Positions 1 through 13,100 of a stretch of DNA of 64,000 nucleotides are shown in pieces. Both the position numbers and the translations under genes were made by a program. Within the stretch, counting starts at the first letter, position 1, and each line of letters starts with the position of its first letter. Origin of the DNA: Prinia subflava (Eukaryota > Chordata > Aves > Passeriformes > Cisticolidae); NCBI RefSeq assembly GCF_021018805.1, contig NC_086257.1:18699193-18763192 (forward strand), in the 5' to 3' direction. The notes under the pieces are model-generated. The model worked only from the letters and a program-made list of their open reading frames with translations. It was not told the DNA's origin and did no database searches.

Positions 1-972
1 ATTGAAAGAAAAACAGAATGAAGAGGGTGCTGGGGTTCCTATGTACAGCAGGTTCAAGCTCAGTTTTCTTTGTGTCCTGTTTTTCACGTCTGTGTCCAGA
101 TGCAGTGAGAGATGCTGAGTGCCCACCTGACCTCCCTGCTGGGCCAGTGGGCAGGAGAATCCAGCACCAGTGAGGTTCTCCAAATGAGGTGCTTGTGAGA
201 GCTGAGCCAGGCTCCCAGAGTTCATGTTAAAAAGGACTCCGAATGGTTTTTAGAGACTAATTGCCTGGGTAGAATTCAAACAAGTAAAGAAATCTGTCCA
301 TTGCTTTAAATCCATCTAGAGATTTATATTCAGAGTGTTCAATCTCCCATCAAGAATATTCAATACATTTTGAAGTCACACAATTAAGTGAATTGTTCAG
401 AAAGCACACACAGGCAATACACCAACACCAATATATCCTTGTGATAAATTGATCCTTATGGGTCCCTTCCAGCTTGTACTATTCTATGATTCTTTGATCT
501 TTGTGGGTGACTCTTGCAAAATATCAGAGCACAAGCTCTCTGAATATTTCTCCATGAACAAATCCACAGCTTTTGCACAAGTACCAGCAAATGACAGCAC
601 AGAGAAATCCAAACAAGTGGAAACAAGGCATGCCTGCTTAAATGTTGTCTCCCCAGACTAAAAAGATGCATTTGCATTCCATGAGCAAGGACAGCATCCC
701 CTGTGCCAACAGAGGTGTGGAAAGAATCTACAGATGGGGATGCTCTCATGTCCCAAAGGAAAAAGATCAGAGTAACCTCTGGGAAAGGAAAAGCAGCTGA
801 TCAAAATGACCCACTCCTCTGTAATGCAGTAATTTCAGTCCCTCCTGCATAACATCTGAGACTGCAACAGTCAGGATCTGAGGAGGCTGGGTTAGTACTC
901 AGTGGTGCTAAACAGTATTCCCTGCCTGAGGTTTTAATAAACAAACAAGAGGAGAATAAAATCATACCAGAT

Positions 973-976
<4 letters not shown>
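1..976. other. Non-coding flank, possible 3' end of a retrocopy
   Basis: I recognise no coding exon here. The short open frames match no family known to me. The stretch holds a CR1 3'-tail remnant near 451-497, listed separately. Close to its right end are AATAAA-type hexamers, one at 955-960, about 17 bases before a long A run. That arrangement could mark the 3' end of a retroposed transcript, but no parent gene was recognised. Confidence 0.4.
451..497 (+). mobile_element. CR1 LINE 3'-tail fragment
   Basis: The segment reads GGTCCCTTCCAGC and then, a few bases on, ATTCTATGATTCT. This is the usual 3' terminus of avian CR1 elements, which end in short ATTCTRTG repeats rather than poly(A). Only the last 50 bases or so survive, as expected for a severely 5'-truncated insertion. 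The orientation is that of the CR1 mRNA on the + strand. Confidence 0.65.

Positions 977-1008
<32 letters not shown>
977..1008 (+). repeat. Uninterrupted 32-A tract
   Basis: Thirty-two consecutive adenines follow AATAAA at 955-960. The spacing from hexamer to tract resembles a polyadenylated transcript end, so this may be the tail of a processed retrocopy. Avian CR1 does not use poly(A), so the tract is not a CR1 tail. A simple homopolymer expansion is equally possible, and I identified no target-site duplication. Confidence 0.8.
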
Positions 1009-1011
<3 letters not shown>

Positions 1012-3870
1012 CAAAACCTAAGCCCCAAACAACATAAACGAGGGAGAAAATAGGTAGAAACAGAAGAAGGCAAGGTATGACTGGGCTACAAATTAAAGTT
1101 AAAAATATGGGAGTTTGGTTGCCTGTCTCTTACTGATTATAAGAGAAAAAATGTCAAAGGATCAAGGAAAATACAGCTTCACAGCTCAGATAAGGGACTT
1201 TTCCTCTCTAAATTTTAAACCTTACAGGAAAATAATCAATCAAAGCTGATACAAAATAATCAAATAATTCTTCAAATTTCATTCCTTTCTTCAGCTTTTC
1301 AATCACCCACATGTCCAAGACTTTGAGATAGCAAATGACATTTTGGCTGATTGCAGATTCCATAGTCAGCCATAAAAAGGCTACTGTATTTTATATGCTG
1401 CATAATCTTTCATTTGGTTTAATATTTTTATGATGTACATTGTGCAGATATGTCTACAAGACAGACCTCGTTCAGAAAATGGATTAAATAGCTTCACAGT
1501 CCTCATATTCAAGATGTGCTATGAGTAAAAAAAAAAATTAAAGGGAAGATAATATTTACTGTGAAATATTTCTTCTCTTTGAAGTGGAAAGTGAAGTATT
1601 CTGTAGCTAAATGGAAAATGACTCATTTTCAGAACATAAATCAGTGTTTTAACTAAATTGAATTAATTGACATTTGGTATCTTAAGGAGTAGATTGTAAT
1701 TTTTCAGCAATGTCTAAGTCTAAACAACTTGTTCATAAAAGGTGAGAAACGAATTCTCATAAAAGGGGGAAAAATAACAAAACTCCTTTCCACTGGTTAA
1801 TCTTTCTTGCAAGTGTTTCTTCCAGGAATATGTAGCTTCTCTACTAATGGGTGCAATTGTTCACAGCCATGTTCAGGGGCCTGGAGTAACACCCTGTGAA
1901 CCCAAATTGCAAATAAATCCATCTCAATCATGGAATGAAACAAAGCTCTCTGTATTAAAATAGAACCATCCATAGAAACCATGCTGTAGTAGGGAGAACA
2001 CATTTCCTTAGTCCTGAAATGGATGAAGTGTTTGATTTTTGGTTCCACAATGAAAAGGAACTTGGATCACCTGGATATTCTGTGTAGTTCTACAGAAGTA
2101 ACAGGGGACAGGATCCTCAGTGAATTAAAAGTACTGGCAAAAGTCTCTGTAGTTTTAATTGAGCAAGGATTTTACTCAGCATTTCCACTGTATGAATACA
2201 GATTTAAAATTTACTGTTGCAAATACAACAGTTTTAATTTACTCCTGTGAATCCAGCAGGAGAAGTCTGGAACCACAGAGGCAGAACTGAGGTAAGAACA
2301 TGTTCTATTATATTTAATAATAACAATTTCCAAAGCAGAGGAATAATGTCTGTTGACTGGAGACAGAGCTAAAAAGTCATGCAAGAATTTTTTTTTTTTT
2401 TTCTCACAGTCTCTCTCACAATCAGCTCAAATCAAAAGCTTGATTTTACTCTTATATAAAACAGCCTCATCTCTTCTCTCCCATGAAGGATTTCTGGAAT
2501 ACAAATACAAGGTTCAGGATTAAATTTTTTAATGACAGCCATTATTGCCCTTTGGAACACTCCTCTTCTGAAAACCTTTCACCTTCAATCAGCACAGTTC
2601 ACACGACCAAACAGCTCTTGCTCCACCAGCTGAAATCTAAATATTTTGATTATATTTCTGCACTGTATTTCTATATGACCTGAATCAGGAAGACACTTAG
2701 TCACATACCTGATTTTACATGTTGGGGTAGTTCCCTTGCAATCAAGTTCTTAAAGTTCTTAAAATACAGCACTGTTTCAGGAATATTTTGATTTTCTTGG
2801 CTGATTTTTCAACCTAAATTGATTTGCATTTTCATGTGGGCATTTGCCTGTTCTGACTCTTTTGAATTTGACTAACTGTCCATAATTAACTTCCTGTTCA
2901 TTTTCACAACATCATCAGGAGAGTAGTTAGTTCATGGGCTGCTGAACTGAATGTGATACATTCAAAAAGCAGCAATGGCCCAAACCATGACTTCATCTCT
3001 TATGAGTACATCTTCTACATTCGTAACTAGGCTGTTTGTTTTTATTAAATGTCTCTGAGAAGTGATATGGTAGAACTCTACAGCAAGTGATTAAAATATA
3101 CCCTACTGAAAAATTTCCTGGGCCTGGTCTTTCCTGAATCCTGAACCAGTAATTTATACATTTGCAGTTCTTGAGAGAAATTTTAATGTAGCCAAACCTA
3201 TTAGTCTGGAAGTACCTTCTCTATTTTTAATGATTTGCTTTTGCTTTTAGCACACTGCTATCAGGAACTGAAGAAGTTATTTGGACATGTTTGAAAACAC
3301 AACTTTCCACAGAAAGCTTCATCTGCTCGTTTATTATTTGCCTTGAAGCTTTCATCAAAGGTAGATGACAGAATGTTTTTTCAGCTATCTCCCTTAAATC
3401 CTTTGAAGAGGCTTATTTATGTCATTATTACAGTATAAATGTATTGAAATCAAAAGGGTTTTACCATTCGCAAACTTTCCATCCCTTCCGATAGAAATGC
3501 ATGCAGCTGTCACTTTTTCTCAGTTCCAAGAACTAAAAGAAGGTTAGTTTCAAGAACCTCCCTAATGGAAATTGCACTGCACTGGAAAGGCCTTTAGAAG
3601 TGTGTTTGGTGAGTCTGCACATGAGGGTTGCATTGAGAGCTGGTGAACAACAAAAAGGGTTTCTCACCTTCTCTGTGGGAATATTTCTACCTGAGGCTCT
3701 GGAAGCAACTGCTGAAAGAACAGACAGTGGCTCTCACACAATTCCCACAACGAGCAGGCTTTATTTGATCTCTCAGTGATCCTCTTCATTTGTCTGGCTC
3801 TGTGCAACCTTGGATCCTCTCCAGTTGCTGCTGCCCGCCTCATTCCCTTGAGCACGGGCAGAGAAAGAGC
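1009..3870. other. AT-rich intergenic DNA, no gene seen
   Basis: There are only short open frames with no family resemblance. A run of 14 or so T occurs near 2389-2402. No splice-bounded exon, RNA gene or clear transposon was recognised. Confidence 0.5.
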
Positions 3871-4180
3871 CGCTGTCCAAGGTACCCCTGTCGCTGTCCA
3901 AGGTACCCCTGTCGCTCTCCAAGGTATCCCTGCTGCTGTCCAAGGTATCCCTGCTGCTGTCCAAGGTATCCCTGTCGCTCTCCAAGGTACCCCTGCCGCT
4001 GTCCAAGGTACCCCTGCCGCTGTCCAAGTTACCCCTGCCGCTCTCCAAGGTATCCCTGCTGCTGTCCAAGGTACCTGTGCCGGTGTTCAGGATACCCCTG
4101 CTGCTGTCCAAGGTACCTATGCAGCTGTCTGAGGTACCTGTGCTGCTGTCCGAGGTATCTGTGCCTCTGTCCAAGGTACC
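3871..4180. repeat. 21-bp minisatellite, about 15 copies
   Basis: A tandem array runs with a 21-base unit of the type GCTGTCCAAGGTACCCCTG plus two bases. Units differ at a few sites (CTGTCC or CTCTCC, GTACCCC or GTATCCC), and the last four or so diverge more. Because 21 is a multiple of three and the unit lacks stops in several frames, long open frames appear on both strands: 118 and 148 residues on +, 144 on -. All show a seven-residue period. I see no signal peptide, conserved flank or splice support for translation, so I treat it as non-coding. Confidence 0.92.
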
Positions 4181-7100
4181 AAACACAATTTTATTGGGCA
4201 GCCCCATTAAGAATGCTTTTAACTCTTTCCATTTAATCTTCCATCATTAAAATCTACTTCGAAAGGTTAGTGACAAACTTTACATTCCATTCACGTGAAA
4301 TTCAGAAAAGACAGAGAGCTTTGTCCATTTCTAGCAGCAGGGAGAGAGTGCATGGGCAACCCACAAACACATCTCAGTGCTGTCACACTTGTAATCACAG
4401 AGGTCAGGTTCCAGGAGGACTCCATTACAGTTGATATCAGTTTTTCAGGTGTTCATCAATTTTTTAGTACAATATTTTTTGTAAAATTTCACAAAGTGCA
4501 TGAGGTGTTCCAGGTAGCTTTTTTAATTGGAAATATCTTTTCTGATATTTGTTATGTTTCACTTGTGCTTGGGTCTATTAAACCTACCAAGAGCTGAAGC
4601 TAAAACTCAGAGGGTTTTCACAGTTATTAGTCCCAGATCTGTGCACTGGTGATCCATTTCCCATGACACAAAGTGCTTGAGGTAAATTAGTGTGGAAAAG
4701 AAGCTCTTCCTTCCTTTGCATGACAGGGGAAAATGGATGATTTAAAATTTGGACAGGTTTGTGGTCTGCTCAATTTGAGTGGTTTTGCTCTGCACCATGA
4801 TAAAGCCTGAAAGTATTATTATACAGCTTGGGGGAAATATCCACAGTGTAGTAATTGCAGGTCTGTGCTTACTTTCTGTTTACACATTATTATGTGACTG
4901 CCCATTTAGGAGAAATAATTAGAACTCAGCTAATTATAAATAAGACAGATTTGTTCTTTCTGGCAAATTCCTTAATGCAACTTATTACCCTTGGCAGAAA
5001 AGCTACCATGGCATGAACCTCTTAAATAAAACCTTCACGGTGACCTTTCCATCTGTCAAACTATCATAAATTAAGAGATCAGTAGCAAAGAGGATGAGAG
5101 CTTAAAGTCTGGTTCTCAAGCATAGATAGCATGCATCGTTTATTTGACAGACAAGTTTATTTGCCTTCATTTCACCATTTTGATCTTCTTTCCTGCTGTA
5201 GCAGGACACCCATGGGAGACCAAGCGGTCTCATGGACAACTCCTGCTTTCAGCAACACCTGCAGAACATTAAAAACTCCATTCAGTTGTGGCAACGTTCA
5301 ACAAAAAGAAAATGTTACTCATGGGGTGCTGACAAATCTAAATGTTTTTAGTGAGATATATGATTTTGGCAGACATAAGGGAAATAAACATTCTTTCCAT
5401 ATGACAGAAATGAAATACTTGAGTTCTGTCCAGTTTTGGATTGTATTGGACCAATGCAAAGAAATCTGTTGGTACAGAAACTTGAAGGGACTGATGTTTC
5501 TGGGGCTGTCACCCCAACTACAGTAATTTGTCACATACTGAAATGAAAATTGACTTGTGACAACTTGTTCCAGTTGCAGATCTATGTACCCTTGATTGCA
5601 TTCAACAGATTTTCGCCTGCTCATGCCCCTGTTGAAGTTTCAAGTCTACTTTCATCCACTTTCAAGGTTTTCTCCTTGCCCTGCCCTCTCTCTCTTACAT
5701 GTGTCTTGCAGCAGTTAAAGCAAAAAGAGATAGAAAAAACATTCTGCTACAGTGATCCATCACATCTGAAATATATTTGATGCCTTGACTCAAGGGAAGC
5801 AAAAAAGATCCTTCTTCATAACAGAATCTACTGGGACCTGGCTGTGGTTCAGAGCACACAGAGCACCTACTCACTATTGAAAGCATAAACACAGTTGTTT
5901 CATAAAAAGTCAGTATCTCTAAGATACTGGAACTTGAAACTGAAATCCTGCAGTTGCATAACTTATTTAGAAATTCTGTCACTTTTATTCAGACACTGTC
6001 ATATTACAAAGACCTAAGTAAACAACTTTGTCTTAAAATGTGATTGTTTTGTTAGAGTACAGAGACCGGAATATGAGACTGGGTATTAGATAACAAGACA
6101 TCAAAGAAGCACATACCTTTCTGGAAAGGGGCAGTCTGAGGGTAGAAGTTCTGTATTTGAGCATCATTTAATCAGGTTGGTAAGGAGGGGTCCTACGGGG
6201 AGGCACTGCCTCCTGTGGTTAGAATCTGACTCAGAGCAGTCTTCCCCTGTTGGGATGAGCTGACTTGGAGCAAGCTGTTGCTCACCAGCCTTGCCCACCC
6301 TCCTGCAGATGCTCCCAGCCCTGCTGGCTGCTCCTGCTGCCAACGGGGAACCTCCCACAGCCCAAACCACACAGGCACAGGCACTGCAAATGTCATGGGC
6401 TGCAAAAGATGGCAGTTCTGATCCTGCTCAAAAACACCCAGCTGAGAACTGGCAAACTGATCTGCAGCCTACAGAAAATCTAGGACAGGGAAACCTTTTC
6501 TGATTGGATGCAGCCTCTTGTTTACACTGAATTTTGAACCTGAATTTGAAGCATAAAATAAAACAAAACATTTAGGCATGCAGAATTTCTTTTTTCTCTC
6601 CTCATTCCAGTATATAGGTGACACCTACCACACAATCACCTTACAGGTACCACAGAAAGGTATTTTTGTTTACCAATATAAAGAAAATTTATCTGTGCAG
6701 GTTTCTCAGGTCTCAAAATTTTTGATTTCAATTTTCTTTCTTTGTCAGATATATGTTATTTCAACAACTGAACTACAGTTAATCTCAACTGGAGAGTCAA
6801 TAATCAATTTGGAAGCAATAATGCCTGAATTCATTAAGTATGGCATTCTCATTTTTATTTTATTTCTTTTATATTTTCCTAGGGCTTCAGGTGTGCTAAC
6901 ACAAAAGTCAGACTGGAATAGCATCCCTACATCAGAGATTAAACACAGATTTTTTCCTCTTCATTGAACTGTTTGTTATTTATCCCTTGCAGAGCACTGA
7001 GCCCCTCATACAGCAGCAGTTTCATAAATACAAATTATACTGCAGAAATTTTGTCCTTATTTAGCACTTCAAATCTGAAAAAACTCCAAACCTGAGGAGA

Positions 7101-10100
7101 AACAGTGAGAAGAGGGAGTATATAGTAGGAAAAAGTTCCTAAGCAGAGAGCAGAAAGATAAAAATGGAACATGCACGTAGCACAAAACACTAAGCCAATC
7201 TTCAAATTCCATGGGTAAATCCAAAGGAAGCTGCTGTGATCCTCCAGACATCTCAAATTGGATATGTGTCAGAGCTTTCCCACACAAGCCTTGTTCTCCT
7301 TTCTCAGTTCTGGTAAAATTGTTCCAAAACCTCCAAGATTATCTATCTCCCTTCTCCAGCAACTTCCTCTGTTCTTTAGCACAAGCCAAGACGTGTGGCT
7401 GAGGCACATCTACCCTGCCCTCCCTGGCTTCTCCATCAGAACAAGCTGGGCACTGGGACAGAGGAGAAGGAAAGGGAAGCAAGAACTTGCTCAGGCTGAA
7501 GCCTTGCTTTGCACAGAAGCGTGTGGCAGCTGGAGCTGATTGATCCAGGATTTCTCCTTTCTGCCCTGCTCTCAGAGGGAAAAGTCCAGCAACAGCCACA
7601 GAAATCCACTCTGAGGACTCCAGCTCCACCTGCTCTCTCCCAGCCCAGGGGAACAACCTGTGATAACAAGGCTCATGTGTCTTCTCTGTGGGCACCTTTC
7701 TCTTCATGTCCCCTGAGCTGGGACTGAATTCACTCCCTGGGTGAGGTGTGGATGAGCTGGATTTCCCCACCTGAAATCCAGGTGGGCTGGCTTGGCCATG
7801 GCTCCAGTGCCTCCTCCTGCCATGCACTGACCCAGGCAGAGTCAGTGCCTGTGCCAGCCCCACTCATCCCACAGCAGCACCCAACAGGGGCAACAGAAGA
7901 AATTCCAGTCATAACTTTAATCAACTTGTCGGTTCTGCACCTTCAGGTTAGACTGTATTCATGCTCTCAGTAATTTGAATAACACCATAAAGGCTTAATC
8001 CTCATTTAGCCTATTTCATTTTAAATGAAATTATACTGTCTTTAAATTGCTTGAAATCAGCATTTGTGTCTTCAACTAAACATTTACTAGTCTGTTGAGA
8101 TGATTCTGTTCTTCCCTAATATCAGAATAAAACTTTGATGCCAGCAATGCCTACCAGGTTTCTGCATGAATTGAAAATAAACCACTGTCCTGTTAAATAT
8201 AATATTGCAACTGGAAATGCAGGTGAGATAACCAGAAAAGAAAATAGCCCACAGATGCTCAGGTAATTTATGTACACTGGAAATTATTGTAACAATGCTT
8301 ATGTTACATTTGTTTACGGAAGAAAACTCCTGGGTCATCTTTCTAGTTCTCTCCTGAAAACTACTTTTGTTGTAAACAAATCTATGACAAATTCTTTTGA
8401 AAGGGAACTTCATTAACTCCAACATTAAATGCAGAATAAAATATGGCACAAGCCATATAATTCTCTAGGAGCAACAGGAAAGGCCAGCACTATTCTCAGT
8501 AGGATCTCACTGGAATCTTACTGTCACAGTTGCCTATTACGATTAAAGCTGAATTGTAAAGCACGGCACCAATCTATTTCCACACTTACAAATACCTCCC
8601 ACTTAAATACTGTCTTGAGACAGGAATTTCCATGTATGAAACAGAAACGGGTTTCTGGAACTAAGGAAAATATAATAAAACACTTCAGCACATGTCTGAT
8701 GGGAGAGCATCAAATGCAGAAACTTCATCTAGAAAGCAACAATATTTGCCACGTTGCCTAATGTGCTTTAGGGCCCAGTTTCTGTGTGTTGGATAAATGA
8801 CATCTTTGCTACTCTCTGCTGAGGAGACCAAGCATAGGAAGGATTCTGGTTTTGCAGATAACCATTTACATGAGGCATTAAATTTCCTTTTGACAACCAC
8901 AATTATAACATCACCAAGTGCATGTATATGTTGGCGTCCTGGGCCTCCTCAGCAAGGCTGGCAATTTAGAACAAAGAATATTTAGGATACAGTTTCAATA
9001 GCAGGAAATGGAGATGTCTGTGTTGATGCATACATTTCCAAAGCTGAAAGGACAAGACTTTAGTCTACAGCTATAAATTATTCATAGCATATTCTGACAC
9101 ATTGGGGGAAAGCTCTGAATATTCATATGCCACACAACTGGTAAAATCCTTATAAATTTGGGAAATGATGATGTTGTGGAAACTTTTCTTATTTTCATTA
9201 CACAAACCTTATGGGACAAGCTGTGCCACAGTGGATTTCACCAATACAAGACATGCAATCAGATGAATCTTGGAGGACCTGAGCCTTGACTTATAGTTCC
9301 TATTTTTTTCGGCAATTTTCCCCGGAACAACTGGGGATGCCAGGAATTTGAGAATTGTATTGTGAAACCACAGACACTCATAAAATATTACTTATTGTAT
9401 TGCATTCATTTGTTAATCAGTTTGGAAATTGTTTTCATAATCCGCCCATATTCAATAATGTAAATATCTTATTTTCTGTTCCCATAAATCTTATTTAGCT
9501 GGACAAAATGAGTGCAAAATGTAGCTACTCCAGTTTGGTGGCAAGTTACATCTATAATGCATTAATAAAATTGACTACTGAGTACCCTTGATGATAAAGG
9601 ATGTAAGTGTCCAATGATTGCCTCTGAATAAAAAAAAAATCACGATTTTTGCAATGTTAGTCATTTTTATTACAGAAATATGCTACAGAGCCAGCCAAGC
9701 ACTAGAAAATCAAGAATGTACTGTTCTTTTTCCTTTTGAAAAATCGTTTGATTTAACCAAGCAGAGCTTCACTGATCATACATGTGGTGTGCCATGTACT
9801 TTGTACGAGCTGAGATGTGATTCTCTCACATAGCTTTAAACACCTTTAAATGAATACTAAAGCACCTTTTTATTTCTGTGAGAAACCAGTAGCATTCAGA
9901 TATTTGCTTTAGGGAGAAACGATTTATGCCCTGAACCCAGTGCCTGTACTGGTTCAGTCTGCACTGGGAGTTGGGATCACTGATTCAGGTGAATGCACTC
10001 ACTTGGATCTCATGCTGGATGTCTCCTCTAAAGTCACCCAGCAGCAAATCAGTGACAGAGCCAGGATGGAATTGCAATTTCCTGGCTCTTCCTATGATGC

Positions 10101-13100
10101 CTTTGCTCCTGGATATTACTTCCTTGCTTTTGAAACTCATGCAGAACAAATTTTAACTTTGTCCATGGATACAACATCAGGTTTAAAAAGGCCAAAAACC
10201 AGAAGCCCACACTGGAAAGCCACGTTTGTGACACTGACTTCTCACAGCTGCAGACATAATTCCCACTGACACGAGCAGTAATGTGGCATTTCAGCCTGGT
10301 GCACTGGGAATTAAGCTGCTGAAGGAGTGGAAGCACACAGTCCTCAGGTGAACCAGCCTCGGGTAGATTTCAACTACTCTCTGCTCTTTCAAAATGACAG
10401 TTTCTGATCTCTGGTTTCCACTGGCTACTAAGCTTCCAGAAACAAGCATATTGTACATGGCAAGCAGTTATTGCATACACTGGGTCACCAGCCAGATTGT
10501 AATGCAGCCTGCCTTTAGTGACAGCACACCGTGCTCCTCACACACATCCACTGCCTGCAGCAGCTCAGCCCCACCCAGGTATCCTGATATTCAGCTTCAG
10601 AAATGCACAGGAGGGTGTGGATGTTGTTCTGGTGAAAGAAAACAACCCTAAAATTCTGCAGGATTTCCCCATGTAAAAAAGGAGTTCCTGGAAAGCTTGG
10701 AGCTGTTCAGCATTTCTCAAGATTTCCATCCTTATTTGGGCACCTCTCTTTGCTTCAGGGTATGTGGTTAAGAAATGCATGTGGGGCACTCCTCAGGAGG
10801 AAGTTACAAATGATAAAAAGCCTCTCTGAGGAAAAAGAATGATGCATAAACCAGAGCAGTATCTGACTTGCATTTTTATGCATGCAAACCAACCAATTAC
10901 ATACATCCATGCCCATTTCATGGTCCTTAAGCCAGGAGCAATCTTTTACCCAGACCCCTGAACTGCACCGTGCACCCTCCACAGAGACCCTGTTACAGCT
11001 ATAAAAGAGTGAAAGCATTAAAAAAATCACTTCATATTCCAATCAGTTCTGTGCAGATGCAGCAAGAGAGATACTCAGACTGACAAACAGAGCAAAAGCA
11101 CTAAGCAGTTATGTAACATCCTCCCCAAAACTCTGTAGAGCTATATAACCTTTTAATTTCTGCAAAGGCTGTAATGATACTCACAACTTGTTTACAAAAT
11201 AGTGATCCCTCTTTAATCATTCTGTATTTCTCATATGTTGTACTGCATATTAAAAGATTGTAGCCTTTCTAAAATAGATCTTGCTTATATAACATCAGGC
11301 AGATGAAATAGAGTTTTCACTCTACAGCAGTTCACACGAAGAACTATCTCTGTGATTCCTCCATGGCTTCGAGCAATGCTGTCTTCACTGGAAAAGTTTT
11401 TCTCCAATTAATTCTCAAAGTCCTCAAAGAGCCTTCTGAAAATAAAGCAAGTAGTTTATTGTCCCATATGTATATGACTATATAAAGTTAATTCTTTAAA
11501 TCTGGTAGCATTTCAGATTATATTATCCATGCATAAACAGAGAATTCACAAGAACAGAATCCAGACACACATCCTCCTCCCATAAAATCAGATATACCAC
11601 ACCAAAAGCAAAGTTTCTAAAAATTAAAATTGTGTAAAATAAACAATAAACTGTGGCATTTTTATCTTCTAAAACTGGCAAAAAGCTATTGGCTGTCAAA
11701 TGAGAGCTTAACTGATCGCTGAGCCAGCTCCCCTGGCTGTTCAAAATGTCAGCTTTTTGCACCAAAACCGTTTTATATTTTACAGAACTGAACGTTCCTT
11801 CATACATGCATGCACAGACACAAAGAGACAAAAGCAAGCACAGATTTTTATTCCATAGTGTGATGCAACTAATTTGAACTTGTTCACGGTACTGCTCAGG
11901 AAAGCAAATGCGCCTTCAAATGAGGCTCTTGAGGTTTGGTCGTGCTCTCATTAGAGGCAGTAGCAGAACTCTCAGTGATCTCACCAAGAGCCAGGATTTG
12001 GTCCCTAGGAAGATAAGAAAACTTAATATTAAGTGCTGCAATCTTCTTAAAAGATATTGTCACTATTCATTGATTTTCAGAACTAGCATCTCATGAGCAG
12101 TTGGATCATTTGTTGTGATAAGAAGTTCTGCTCATGCCTCTGGCTCTTCTGAGTTTCTTTTTACTTTATATTCTTGTCTAGTAGAAAGATAAATGCTCAG
12201 TGAACAAGGCTGCTTTAAAGTGATTTTCTTTCATTTTAATTTGCAGGGGTTTGTAAGATTGCAGTGGCTGTGTGTAATTTCCAAAAACAAAATAATTTGC
12301 ATACATTAAGAAGGTATGTGTGTGAAGCATGTCATTACCTCTGTCTCCTGCAAAGCTTTTCTATATGAAAAGAGATTCTGATTCAGAATTATGAAAAATG
12401 TCTATACATACTGTAGAGAAATTAAATTAATAATACTTGGCAATTATTTCTTTTCTTGAAACATTAATTATTTGGTCTTGTTCAGAACCTGTTTAATTCT
12501 GAGTATAAGTGAAGACTCAGTGCCAGAAAATTTGTCATAAATTGTAACTTCATTTAAGTGACAAAGAAACTAAGAACTGGAAAGTTTATGAGACTTGCAG
12601 CAGTTTTTCAAATTTTGTCTCTGTTCAGAAAAATATAAGCTTTTCAGAAATCTTCAAACCTCATACATGCTCTTTTTGTCACTGAAAGGACCTACTGATT
12701 ATTGAACAGTTTTAAAGTCCTGCAATGCGAAGTCTCCTAACGTAGAGCTATTGCATGTTCTGGTCTGTGTGTGAACCTATTTTATGCATGTTCTGTTGTG
12801 AGAAAAAATAATGAAGCAAATTGCATTTATTTAAGGACTGATTACATCAAATAAGTGGTTGGAGGTAAATCAGAGATTTAGAAGGGAGCAGTAATTATAG
12901 CCAGTGATCTATGTGTCTACTATGACTCAAAAAAATACCAGCCAAGTGTATTTGTAGGTAGCTCACATCTCTGTATATGGTGTTTTCTGGCTTGGCTGGT
13001 GATGCTGATGAGTTTAGGAGAGGACAGTTCTTTCATGGTGCTTTAATGCTGCAACCCCAAGATGAAGAGCAGACCAGAGCAGCTTCAGTTATATCCATGG

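Noticed and set aside
3773..4236. 144-148-codon repeat proteins over the 21-bp array
   Set aside because: The frames exist on both strands only because the unit is a stop-free multiple of three. There is no splice, start-context or family support.
7339..7863. 174-codon minus-strand open frame, the longest outside the CpG island and repeats
   Set aside because: It overlaps several competing frames in a GC-richer patch, lacks any recognisable domain, and has no matching promoter or splice pattern.
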